Shown in pieces: positions 10,115 to 20,790 of a DNA stretch of 64,000 bases. The stretch covers positions 58,615,540 through 58,679,539 of the forward strand of contig OY730194.1 of assembly GCA_963422505.1 (NCBI GenBank), given 5' to 3'. Both the position numbers and the translations under genes were made by a program. How positions within the stretch are numbered: the stretch's first letter is position 1; each line of letters starts with the position of its first letter. The stretch comes from Pseudognaphalium luteoalbum. Lineage: Eukaryota; Streptophyta; Magnoliopsida; Asterales; Asteraceae. Under the pieces are notes generated by a model. The model did not search any database, was not told the origin of the DNA, and was given only the letters and a program-made list of their open reading frames with translations.

Positions 10115-12645
10115 TGAAGGCGTTCCGACCGTCGCAGATGCGAGTGATCACAACGCTAATCGATGGGTGTTTTCAATTTGTAAATGCAAGGGTCTAAGTG
10201 TGACTTATTACTACTGAACCAAAGGCTAGTAGATGGTAAGTATGACCTAGAGTCGTTCTTAAAGAGAAACTGAATTGAAACAGAAGTGATCCAATCAATC
10301 GTTACTTTCTAATACATGTTTTTTATAAAAGTGTGTTGGGGGTTTTGGTTCAGTTAACTAATAAACTAAATAAAGCGAATAAAAGTTAATAATAAATCAG
10401 ATGATGGAAAGTACTATTTGTTGTGATTTCATTAGCTCATAATATGGGACGATGACTTCTTAGAGAAAACGTTTATCTAAATTGGGAATGTTTACTAGAC
10501 TCGATAGCTTATGGTATAACCCGTAGATAGTTATTAGTCGGTTATCAACTGATATGTCACGAGGAACTAGGGTATCATGATTCTGATCAGACAGACAATG
10601 CTCAACTCTCCACACTCTCCTGCGAGGGAGTCAGTGGCCCTTATTATTGAACGCATTCACTCGTGGGCGAAGGAAAAGAGTAGCAAGTCCATAACAAGTC
10701 TAACCGTTCTTAACACCACAAGGAAAACAAATCCGGCAAACAACTAACTTAGACAATATGTTCAGACTTATTTAATTAAATCCTATTAGTAAAAATCAAG
10801 AATGGTAAGCGAGGGAAAGTGTCTAGGTTTCTTGCATACCTTACTTTAGGTTTCACGGCTTGAAGAAATATATCATTTTAAATTGGATTTTAAACTTGCC
10901 TTTCTCAATACAATTAACAAATCTCTAGGTTTTCGTGAATGATTATTTAGCCTATAGCCTACCTACTCTAATCTAATATAAATTAATCTAATTAAAATGC
11001 TGGCGGCTTTTGCATAAAGTTAAACCCAGACCATATCGTAAAATACTATGGTAGTTCACAATGTATTTAATCGTTAACCAATGTTTCCGTTGTGAATTTA
11101 ATTGCTTCGCAATGTTTTCATGATAAGTACATTGTGATTGGAGGTGTACTATACGCATGGTAATTCCACATAATCACATTGCATTTTATGATGATTGCAT
11201 GACGTTACAATTAAACCATAGTTTTGACACAGATAATTATTGACCAAGTATTAAGGTTCGTGACTCCTCTTTACAAGGTTACAATCACGGTTGTTAATCA
11301 AAAGGCGAATATAAGTTTTATGTTTAAAATCACAAGATAAGTCCGTTCATAAAGTTTCCATTTTTATAATGTCGATCCATAATACAACTACCTTCGGTCG
11401 TTTACCGACTTCCATACATTTGTACTCCGCTTAACAGCGTTTCCAGTACTATATCAGGTAAACAGTCGAATAGGGACCGTCATATTACTTCACGACATAT
11501 TTAAGGTCATCCCATAATTATTTATGCTAATTACATCACAAAAAATACAATAGTAATCTACTAGCTAATCATGGCACAAACTATCTCTAGCATAATTAAA
11601 GTATACATATTCAATTAAGATAGATAAGGATAGAAATAACCGATATAAATGCGCGAGAAGGAATAGACTTGAATTAATAAGAGTAACTCCAAGCTTACAC
11701 CAAAGATTACAAGCACGTTCCTTGCTTTCATTTTATTTTAACAACACTTCCTAAACTTATACTAATTTCGAAAGTAAAACTAGAGAAATGAGAAAGATAT
11801 GGAAGGTGTAAGTGTGTGAAAAGATGTGTGAAAGTGTATATTGAGGTGTGTCTTCAAATGAGCCATGGAGCCTCCTATTTATAGGAGAAAATGGGTGAAT
11901 TTTAGCAACTTGGGACACATGTTAGCAAAAGGTCGGAAAGTTGCTAGCACATGTACCCTAAAGCGCGTAAAGGTCTAGCACGTGTACCCTAGAGTTGCGG
12001 AAAAGGCCTAGCACATGTACCCTGCGAGTACGGGTGAGGACGAAAAAGCACACGGGGGATAAGGGGAGGGTAGCCAGCGGCTATGGAGGTGTGGCCGGTG
12101 GCGGCTGTGTTGTGGCCGGCGGCGGCTGCCCCTCCCCCACCCCGGTTCTCCGTCTTTCGTCTGGTTTCTTGATTTGTACGTATCTCCTTCGTTATGCGTC
12201 CATTTGCGTTGATTCTTTTGCGTTGGATTCGTTTTTCAAAAACGAAGACTTTGATAAAAAGAAATCCCAAAAATATGTCTCTGATCTTTGGATGTCTTGT
12301 TCGAATCATTTGAATCTTCTGGCGTACGTAGAATCTTCATTCTTCATCCGTTTTTGTTGATTCTTCTTCTATTAGATTCGTATTTTGAAAACGAATATCT
12401 TAGATAAGAGAAATTTCAGTGATGGTCACTTTTTCCTTTAAATATTTTCTTGATGTCTTGAATATTCAAACGTGTATGTAATCTCCGTTTTTCGTCCGTT
12501 TTGCTTGATTTTTCTCGTGCAACTCTATTTTGACCTTCTTGACAATGTTTCATTGATTTGAACAATATTTGAGTTTATTTGCCAAGTATTGTTCCAAAAT
12601 GGGACAGATATCGGTAGTAAAAACGTGACTTTTTACGCGATATCA
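10115..12645 (-). mobile_element. LTR shared by C1 and C2 (2.5 kb)
   Basis: The LTR runs from TGAAGGCG at 10115 to CGATATCA at 12645; in element orientation it begins TGATATCGCGTAAAAAG, exactly as in D. The left side abuts the C1 PBS and the right side abuts the 3' UTR of C2 (AGTATCCCAC..., the complement of the D sequence before its 3' LTR). A TATA box lies in a palindrome at 11871-11887. The 2531-base length is close to the D LTRs (2516 and 2495). Confidence 0.85.
11871..11887 (-). promoter_or_regulatory. LTR TATA box within an inverted repeat
   Basis: The minus strand reads CTCCTATAAATAGGAGG. The TATA box is embedded between CTCCT and AGGAG arms. The same palindrome is present in both D LTRs (about 25835-25853 and 34247-34265). 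Confidence 0.75.
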
Positions 12646-13921
12646 AGTATCCCACTCTTAGAACTTTGTTTGTCCTCAAGCAAACTCGAATTTCAAGCAT
12701 GGTTAGAAATAAGTAGATAATGAACTATTTCGAGGCGGCACTTTCTACTACGGGGGTTTTGGAAAAATAAAATATTTGTGCTTTTGAAAAAGTGGCGTTG
12801 TAATCTTTGGAAGCATACTTTTTATCGTTGATCTTGGATACATGACTAGGCGATCCTCTCACGGTGGTCACTCTAATCACTCAAAGTGTTTAAGGTTTCC
12901 TATTCTAATTTTATCAATCACTCAGAACGCCAGTCATGTAACGTTTATCGTCATAGGCTTGATCGAGAATCAAATTGTTACCTTTTAAGTGAGTGCGAAA
13001 TCGATCTAGCTACAATCATTCTAAGAGAAGTGATGTACGGTTATTGGAGTGAAATGTTGGTGGTATGAGAGGGGGTTGTGTTGGATTTTCATAGGTTCAT
13101 GTATTTTTTTGTGAAGAGGAAAGCTGGAATTTTTGGAAGGATTGACGCTCTTTTCTCATGATTTTTGGTAGGAGTCTTTTTCTCCATTTGACTTTCTTTT
13201 CTTCAAATTTTTTTCTTTTGATTTTTTTTTCGAAGTCTTTTTTTTTGTAGCTTCTCTTCTTTCATCTTTGGAACTTTCTATGAAGTTTGAGGGATGTTTT
13301 TGAGAGGGTAGGGATAACATATTTTCATTTTTGGGTGTATGGATGGGTTTAAAAATGATGTGATTCGATCTCCTTTTCATTCACCGATTCGGATTCGAAA
13401 TGCATAACAGGAGCAAGTTCTGATTCTAAACGCATACATCAGCACACTCAAGAATCGAAAAAGTGAAGCATCAAAAATGAATGCTTTATATGGCTCAAGA
13501 TACCTCACAAATCGAAAGTTGGTTTGTTATGTGCCTAGTCATGCGATGCTCTTTATAGGATTACTAAACTAATTTTTCAAAGGAATTCATATTTTATTTA
13601 TCCTTCTCCCCCAAAGTAAATCATTCTTTGTCTAAAATTTTTCATTTTCGACATATTCTTAACTCAGTTTTGAAACGAATAGCTTGGATAAGAGAAATCT
13701 CAGTGATGGGGACTTTTGCCTTTAAATCTTGTCTTGATGTCTTGAATCTTCAAACGTGTGGAATCTTCGTTTTTAGTTCGTTTTGCTTGATTTTTCTCGT
13801 GCACTATTTTGACCTTTTTGACAAAGTTTCATTGATTTGAACAATATTTGAGTTTATTTTCCAAGTATTGTAGAATGGGAGAGATATTAGTATTAAAAAC
13901 GTGACTTTTTACGCGATATCA
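12646..13921 (-). mobile_element. Element C2: internally deleted relative sharing the C LTR
   Basis: 12646 to about 13660 matches the 3' UTR of D read backwards (33523 down to about 32510), including the hairpin TTGTCCTCAAGCAA complement and the stretch before the ORF-free region. At about 13660-13667 the sequence jumps into an LTR start, and 13667-13921 repeats the last 260 bases of the LTR at 12386-12645, ending CGATATCA. The coding region, PBS and most of the 5' LTR are therefore missing. The right boundary at 13921 is the exact LTR terminus, followed by element E. Confidence 0.75.
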
Positions 13922-15566
13922 GAACGCTAGGGATTCGGAGATAAATCTTTGTACGTGTAAAAGAGTTGTCAATCATAATAATACGCTGCTACGCATTTAT
14001 TTTCGAGTGATATCTAAACCTTTATCATACTTCTTTTATTTCGTATTTTAAATATGTATTATTACTTGGTATGTGATTTACTTGTTGCCATGAATTGCGA
14101 GTAGTTTATTATTGTGATTGTTGATGATGTAGATAACATTACATAATTAGTGCACGATAATCGTAAAGTGATATGATGGGCCCTATTCAACTGTTTATTC
14201 GATATAGTACTGGAAATGCTTTCGAGCAAAGTACAAATGTATGGAAGTCATAAACGACTGAAGGTAGTCATATCACTGGAATCAGCTCTGGTTTAACAGT
14301 TGGAATTCCGAATGGATAATACAACTTCACAACTAACTAGTACATCCTACGAAAGTCAACACACTATAAAGTAATGTTCGTAAAATACGTTCAGACAAAA
14401 TAGGAATTAGTAACCCTTGTACTGTTAAGACTTTATGAACTTAAGTTTAATCTATGGAGTACCCTTTCTGGTTATCCACGTGACTGCAACCTAGTAATTA
14501 GTAGATGATCAACCTTAATTATGGTAAGTAGTTATATGTGCACATGACATGCAATAAGTAAGACACGGTGAAACCACTTGTTGTATATATTAGGTTTACA
14601 TTTCCGCACTGCTTTACATTTAATTAGTTTAGAGTGTCATTCTCACTGTAAATTACTCGTGACCGCATGTTGGATGTAAGAAGTCGTGGAACTACCATGT
14701 AAAGTACACGGTCTAATTAATGAAAGGTATGGTCTGCATATGAAACACGTTTTAAAAATAAAAAAAAACTGCGAATAATCACGGGATGTATAACTGTTTG
14801 AAAAGGAGAGATTTAAGTCATAAGTCGAAGAAACCAAAATCTAGTTAATCATAAATAAGACTTTGGAATGAAAGTAAAAGTCCAAGTGACTTAGTATTCT
14901 TAAACCTCTAGGTCTTATAAAATCGGCGGTCTAAACACACAAAAGTTATTAATCTGCATGCTAATAGAATAGTAAACTATCTTAGGGGTTAAGAACGGTC
15001 GGACCTATGAGGCTACTGATTCATGCACCTCGGTATAAAACCAAAATAGGTTACTTATCTCTTAACCAGATAAGTATTGGAAGTTTGCGTATTGCTCCGA
15101 TCAGAATCACGATAACCTAGTTCCTAGTGACATGCCCATGGGAAATTTAGTTGGTAGGTTTCTAGAGTTTACACCTAATAGTTTACCTATTATATTAAGT
15201 ACTGCCCCTATTTAATCTGTCATCCCGAAATATTAATTATCAAAATCTCAGCATTCACATATTTATCTTTATCTGTTTTCCTGTATTTTAATTTCCTGCA
15301 ATTTACTTTCCTGCACTTTATTTATTTGTTTAAAACCCCCCCCAAACCTACCTACTTTATTCCATCCTAAATACTCCCCTACCGAAAGCAGCATTTTTAA
15401 TCATCCACACGTTTCAATTCATAGAACTATCTTAGGTTATTCCTACCACTTACTAACCAGAGTATGTAGTATATATAATCTAAGCCCCGCTATTTATAAA
15501 TTTTTAAAACCCCTGTTGGCGCCCGATTAGGTACCATCAACGACACCAATGCTTCGGGCGCCATCA
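13922..15566 (+). mobile_element. Element E: 3' part of a plus-strand Athila-like LTR
   Basis: Distant but collinear similarity to the D LTR from about 26008 to its end. Landmarks are GCGAGTAG.TTA.TATTGT, CCCTATTC.ACT.TTT, GATATAGTACTGGAAA, GAGTACAAATGTATGGAAGTC, AAGAACGGT.GACCTAT/ACTTG, and the GATCAGAATCA..A block near 15097. It ends GCGCCATCA at 15566; no PBS follows, so it is a solo LTR or a 3' LTR. The 5' part is missing because the C array was inserted here. Confidence 0.65.
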
Positions 15567-15670
15567 CGGGTACTGGCCTTTTTATTGTATTTTGAGTTTG
15601 AATTTCAGCAATGCAATAGATAATTCATATAGTATATAAGATACGTTAATACAGATAATGGGACCAATTA

Positions 15671-16203
15671 TTATATGTTTTCAGTTTTAAAAAAAAATGG
15701 TTCTAAATAACAGGGCATTTCAGTAGTAGTAGACAAAAATAACATATTCACATTATTTTGAAAAAAACTTCCCTTTCTTGAAAATTGAAATGTTCGTTTA
15801 TTGATCTTCCATTCGAAAGATTCATAATTGCTTGTAAATGAAGGTGAAACAAGCAATACCTTTGTGACACCGTTAACATCATTTTCTTTGCTAAGTACAG
15901 ATTGATTATAATGATGCGTATAGTCTTTCTCCTCTAATTGAAACTTATTCACCATATTCAACGAAATACCATTTTCACTAGTTACTCGATAAATAATGAC
16001 ATCACACTTGTCATTTTTTTGTTGCAACTCGGATGGAATATGTCTTCCATTTCTTCATAATGAGAAAACTCAAATTTTTCATCGAGAATTTTGTTTATAA
16101 ACAAAATCTCACGTTCATCGGGTTTCTCTAGCTCCTCATAAATATCGTAAATTACCATTTCTCTTTCGAACAGGAATTTCAGCTCGGCTCTCATACCAAC
16201 TGA
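15671..16203 (-). pseudogene. Copia-like fragment: PBS followed by an unrecognised ORF
   Basis: On the minus strand, about 16191-16206 reads TTGGTATGAGAGCCGAG, one change from the usual TGGTATCAGAGCC PBS, just downstream of a possible LTR end (CCCTACA at 16204). A coding stretch begins almost at once (FEREMVIYDIYEELEKPDE) and continues, after a frameshift near 16025, as DVIIYRVTSENGISLN...FEWKINKRTF before stops. About 175 residues can be read. I do not recognise the protein, and its position suggests a gag-like start of a truncated element. The right side (16204-16320) may be a residual LTR, whose other end I cannot find. Confidence 0.35.
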
Positions 16204-16329
16204 TGTAGGGTGATAATAAGATAACACGAATTAAACCCGTTGATTCAAAGAATACCAAGGATAACCCCTTCCAACACGCGTTGATTCAACGAATATTGCG
16301 ACTAGAAAAAATTCAACTCTAAGATCTGT

Positions 16330-16774
16330 CCCAACCCATTCGTCGGTTTAGCGTTGGTTTGGGCCGACGAGGCCGACGGGGATGGCACCACCTCGTCGGT
16401 TGCTCTTCAGTTCAAAACCTTTCGGTTTGGCGACGTGAGAATTCGAAGGTTGTGCCCCATTTTCCTTTTTTAAAAAAAACTAACTGTTTGAAAGAAAAAA
16501 AAATCCTATAGTTATATATATACCCGTTTTTTTGTTTTTATTTTTTTTTTCCTTTTTGAATCCCCACTTTCCAACTATAAATACATACTCCATTTAACTC
16601 ATTTTCACACAACAATCTACAATACTTTCATACACAATAATTTTACCCACTTTCTCACTTCCCCAATTCTATACATTTCCCACTTCATTTTACCCACTTT
16701 CCTACTTCACCAATTTTATACATTTCTCACTTCACCAACTTCATACATTTACCACTTCACTTACTTCCAACAAA
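16330..16774. other. 5' flank of the NAM-like pseudogene
   Basis: CGTCGG-rich sequence (16340-16410) with CGACGAGG inverted copies, then an AT-rich stretch with poly-A and poly-T, a TATA box and a C/T/A-rich leader with repeated CCCACTTTC.TACTTC. No other feature is seen. Confidence 0.5.
16576..16583 (+). promoter_or_regulatory. Putative TATA box
   Basis: TATAAATA about 190 bases before ATG 16775, followed by a CAAC/CTAC-rich leader. It plausibly belongs to the pseudogene that follows. Confidence 0.5.
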
Positions 16775-17084
16775 ATGTCAAAAACCAACAAATCTACACC
16801 TAAAACCAAAAAGAAAGATCAACAAAATATTGCCAAAGATATGTGGTGAAATTTGTTGAATAACTCATTACCAAATCCGAGTTCACCAAAAAAAACAAGC
16901 TTCCGGATCCTCTTCGCAACCATCACAATTTGCCGTCCTCCCACCCATTGCAAACCCATTCAATCTTGATCCTGATGATCCAAGAAATAACAATCAACAT
17001 CAAGGGTGGTACCAAAACACACAATGGTCACCACAACTACCTCAATTTTCTCCAAGCTCATCCCATCCTAATTTCCAGCAAACC
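16775..17084 (+). pseudogene. NAM-associated/SANT-like gene, 5' part (split by element F)
   Basis: Starts at ATG 16775 (MSKTNKSTPKTKKKDQQN). A TGA interrupts after MW, and a small frameshift lies near 16895. The +1 frame then reads FNLDPDDPRNNNQHQGWYQ and QFSPSSSHPNFQQT, typical of the low-complexity N-terminus of plant 'glutathione S-transferase T3-like' proteins, which are NAM-associated/SANT-like proteins related to the PIF/Harbinger accessory ORF. The frame is cut exactly at 17084 by element F and resumes in the same frame at 40587 once one TSD copy (AAACC) is removed. Confidence 0.7.
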
Positions 17085-17137
17085 TGTAACACCCCCAAAA
17101 TCACTGTTCAGCGGAAGCAAGCTTTGGGGTGCTACTA
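17085..17137 (-). other. LTR 3'-terminal stem-loop of F
   Basis: In element orientation, GTAGCACCCCAAA and TTTTGGGGGTGTTAC form the arms and the loop contains GCTTCCGCTG. The copy at 38347-38399 is the same. Confidence 0.8.
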
Positions 17138-18336
17138 ATCGAATATCACAGCACAAAAGTAAAGCAAATGACATCTATATGCAACATTTGTAAAATAGTT
17201 ACATTTCCATACATGTGGAAACATAGAGTTTTTGGTTACAAAATGAAGTTCCCTAGAGTCCCGCGTATAGCGGGAGATTCTATTACATAATCATAATAAA
17301 TACAAAAGATAATGCTAAGAATCTCCGTTAAATGCAGTGTAGAAATCATGCGACTCTAGCTAGTATCCTGAGGGAATCCTACTCCTTCTGTGTACCTGAG
17401 ATACAAAGCTAAAAAGGTCAACACGAATGTTGGTGAATCTCACAGGTTTGTAAATAATATTAGTATTTGAACACAAGTTTTCATCAGTAATCCCCGCAGG
17501 CGTAAATCAGGTATTTGCAATCCAGCAAATGTAAAGTAAGTAAGTTATACCGTTGCCATGAGGCTCATAATCGAAGCTTAACCCGTAAGTAATAAGTTGC
17601 TCCCGTGACATGCTCGTAACTGAGCAAGCATAAGTAATGAATAATAGTCGCCCGTTTATACGTTATAGTTCGTGGTAGCGCTACTACCCCGGGCGGGGAG
17701 GGTCATTTCCCTGATGGATCCATTAACTAGTGTTCGCGCTTAAGTCCATAACTAACGATATATGATGGAGAGACTTCCGAAAAAGTAAGTAACTCATGCA
17801 ATCCCGTATAGTAAAATGAGTTGTTCGTACTTGTGTTCAAGAAAAGTAAGCAATGTATCTCACCCCATATGTATAAAACAGTAAAAGTGGGGTTGTAAGA
17901 CTCAACTGAGTCTAGTAAGTATGAAGGTGTAATCAAGTAAGTAAAGCGGATGTAAGTCCGTACGTGGTTCTCCGAACCTTGCAACCCTCTGGCGTCCAAA
18001 ACGCACAAGGTCGTAAGTAAGCAAGTAATCAAATAAGTAGGTATCTCAAAAGATAACCCATGTTAGTTGTCCACTCAACTAGGAAATGTCCAAGTGTTTG
18101 TTTAGTATTTCGTTTGTAGTTTTGAAAAACAAGTATGGCCCGTTGGTGACGGTGTGTAATAATAATTCTCAAAAACATTATTATTATGTTTCGATTCGAT
18201 TTTATACTCATAAAAGTGATTGTTAACCATTCTAGCATTGGTTTAATATCATATTGATTAATTATCATCATTTGGTAACCATTTTGATTAAATTTGAAAG
18301 TGCTGAAAAAATGTTGACCAAAATTGACCTTGTTCT

Positions 18337-18408
18337 GCTCTGCGAACCGAGATGGCTCTGCGAACCAAGATGGCTCTGCGAACCGAGATGGCTCTGCGAA
18401 CCGAGATT
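18337..18408 (-). repeat. 18-base tandem repeat (four units) in F 3' LTR
   Basis: Units of GCTCTGCGAACCGAGATG with one CCAAGA variant. The partner LTR has three units at 39606-39659. The core TGCGAAC.GAGAT also recurs in the leader of element L (62258-62517). Confidence 0.9.
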
Positions 18409-19330
18409 GGATCTCAGCTCGCAGGATCGGCTGTTCGTGATTTTTTTGTAGATTTCAACTTTTAAAGCATTTTTAATGGGGTTTTTGGACATAATCTTGT
18501 TGGGTAAACATCCTAGCATGTAAATAAAAGCTTTCTAAGTAATTTAATCGAGTTTTGAAGCATTTCTTACCAAGAATCGAAAATGGAGGAGATGAAGATG
18601 AGGTAGAAGATGATGGTGGTGATCTTGATGTTCTTGCTCCCTTGATGATGAAGATGACCGATTATGATGATGAAAATGGTGTTATTTTTGCAGTTTTTAA
18701 AGAGAGAGAGAGGAGGATGTAAGGTAGAGAGATGAGAGGAAAATGAGTGGATGTGTGTGTGTAAATGAGATGAGGAGAGGAAGAAAGGGGTTAAAAGGGG
18801 TGGGTCATGGGTCGGTTGGGGCTGAGCTTGGGTCGCAGGTCTGGGCCGACCCATTTGGGTCTCGTGGGCTTGTTTCTTCGAATTTGTGTTACGTTCCGCG
18901 ATTGATTAAATGTTATGCGTTTTGTGTTAAAGTTTATCTGGAATATCAAAGTATTTTACCAAAATACCTAGTAATAAGTTATAAAAATATAATTTGAACT
19001 ATTTTTGTTTGCCGGGCGCGTCTCGTGTGTTTTCGCCACGTTCGAAGTGTTTTAAGCAATACGAATTACGTGTAATATATTTTCATAATATATTAATGCA
19101 TATAATGTCTGTTTGGATAGTTCCACATTATTTAAAAGTTTTGTCACCAACGTCCATTTATTAATGTCGGACCTCGTCCGGTTCATAAGTGTACGATTTA
19201 AATTAAATCGCGTAAGCGTGTATGTAATTACACCATAATGTTACATATATTTAGAGTATTACAAAACTAAATACACGTAATTACAAGTAGTTTAGGCACT
19301 AATTAAAGTCCTACATTGGCGGGTGTCACA

Positions 19331-19348
19331 TTCTCCCCTTGTTATAAG
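19331..19348 (-). other. Polypurine tract of F
   Basis: The minus strand reads CTTATAACAAGGGGAGAA immediately before the LTR start TGTGACACCC. The purine run is where plus-strand DNA synthesis would be primed. Confidence 0.8.
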
Positions 19349-19363
19349 AATTTCGTCCCGAAA

Positions 19364-20790
19364 TTAGTTCAAATTCGCGGTGTGAGCAGAGTCTGGGAGT
19401 AGATGTGGGTATTTAAGTCGCATTTGGTCTTCCCGTTCCCTGTTGAATTCAGGACCACGCCTCGAATTCCACCTGACTTTAACAATGGGAATACGACTTT
19501 GTTTCAGTTATTTGACCTCGCGGTCCATGATTTCCATAGGTTCCTCGACAAAATGAAGTTTATCATCAATTTGTATTTTGTCGAGCGGTACGATCAGTGT
19601 CTCATCAGACAGACATTTCTTCAAGTTAGAAATGTGAAAGGTAGGATGCACGCTACTAAGTTCGGTAGGTAGCTGCAATCGATACGCCATTGGACCAATT
19701 CTCTCGAGAATTTCAAACGGTCCAATGTACCTAGGGTTCAGTTTTCCTCGTTTTCCAAATCGAATGACACCTTTCCACGGTGCCACCTTAAGAAGTACCT
19801 TGTCCCCAACCTGGAACTCAAGGTGTTTGCGTCTCACGTCAGCGTAACTTTTCTGATGATCACGTGCGGCTTTCAGCCGGTTTTGGATACCAACGATCTT
19901 ATCGGTGGTTTCGTGAATGATTTCTGGACCAGTGAGTTGGGTATCTCCCACCTCAGTCCAGCAGATAGGTGATCGGCACTTACGTCCATACAGTGCCTCG
20001 AAAGGTGCGGCCTTGATGCTAGTATGGTAACTGTTGTTGTATGAGAATTCGCACAAAGGCAAGTGATTTTCCCAGTTTTTACCGAAGTCAACTACACAAG
20101 CTCATAGCATATCCTCTAGTGTTTGTATAGTGCGTTCGCTTTGGCCATCAGTCTGTGGGTGGTAAGCAGTACTCATGTCCAAACGAGTACCAAGAGATTT
20201 TTGTAGCGATTGCCAAAAGCGAGAAGTAAATCGGGCATCTCTATCAGAGATAATTGAGATGAGCACACCTTGTCTTGACACGATCTCCTTTAAGTAGATC
20301 CGTGTCAGACGTTTCATCTTGTCAGTTTCTTTGATAGGTAGGAAATGAGCAGATTTAGTGAGTCGGTCTACGATCACCCAAATGGTATTGCAACCGCTAG
20401 GTGTTTTCGGGAGTTTGGTAATGAAATCCATGGTGATTCGCTCCCATTTCCATTCAGGGATTTCCGGATGTTGCAGCAACCCGGAAGGTTTTTGGTATTC
20501 GGCTTTAACCTTGGAACAAGTAAGGCACTTGCCCATATAGGTTGCAATGTCGGCTTTCATATTGGGCCACCAATACAACTCTTTGATGCCATGATACATT
20601 TTGTCAGCACCAGGGTGTATAGAGTACTTAGACTTGTGTGCCTCGTCCATCACAAAGTCTCGTAAGTTCCCAAAATTCGGTAACCAGATTCGGTTCGAGA
20701 AATATTTGGCCCCGTTAGGTTTGGTTTCAAATTGTTTGTCCATGCCCCGCAAGGCCTCATTTATCAAGTTTTCTAGTTTGAGTGCTTCGA
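19364..20790 (-). pseudogene. Element F integrase with chromodomain
   Basis: Read on the minus strand: the HHCC zinc-binding region (HPGADKMYHG, then C.TC in KCLTCSKVKAE), then the DD35E core with first Asp in MDFITKLP, second in SDRDARFTS and Glu in TDGQSERTIQTLE. After it come the GPFEILERIGPMAYRLQLP and HPTFHISNLKKCL stretch common to chromovirus integrases, and a chromodomain-like tail (IPIVKVRWNSRRGPEF). Stops break it at about 20792, 20102 and 19508. The natural end is TAA at 19364-19366, just upstream of the PPT. It would join the DNA copy to host chromatin; this copy is inactive. Confidence 0.9.

Larger units (their letters stand above)
5885..12645 (-). mobile_element. Element C1: non-autonomous Athila-like element, 3' end missing
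   Basis: A minus-strand element with a 5' LTR (10115-12645), a tRNA-Asp-type PBS, gag-protease and the uncharacterised ORF X. The 3' UTR and own 3' LTR were separated by the insertion of B at 5884/5885 and lie outside the window. The layout matches the complete element D (25091-36018). No reverse transcriptase, RNase H or integrase motif lies between protease and ORF X. The LTR at its right also serves as the 3' LTR of C2, so C1 and C2 form a shared-LTR array. Confidence 0.85.
17085..19330 (-). mobile_element. Element F 3' LTR
   Basis: 2246 bases, TGTAACACCC...GGGTGTCACA on the plus strand. It is nearly identical to 38347-40581. The main visible differences are one extra 18-base repeat unit (four against three) and a few short indels, for example near 17210 and 18715. 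Confidence 0.93.

Noticed and set aside
13922..15566. Part of the same element as C2
   Set aside because: Orientation is opposite and the junction at 13921 is an exact LTR terminus; sequence similarity to the D LTR is low but collinear on the plus strand.
18254..18519. ORFs with repeated LCEPRW or LGSQSH units
   Set aside because: They are translations of the 18-base tandem repeat in the F LTR on both strands.
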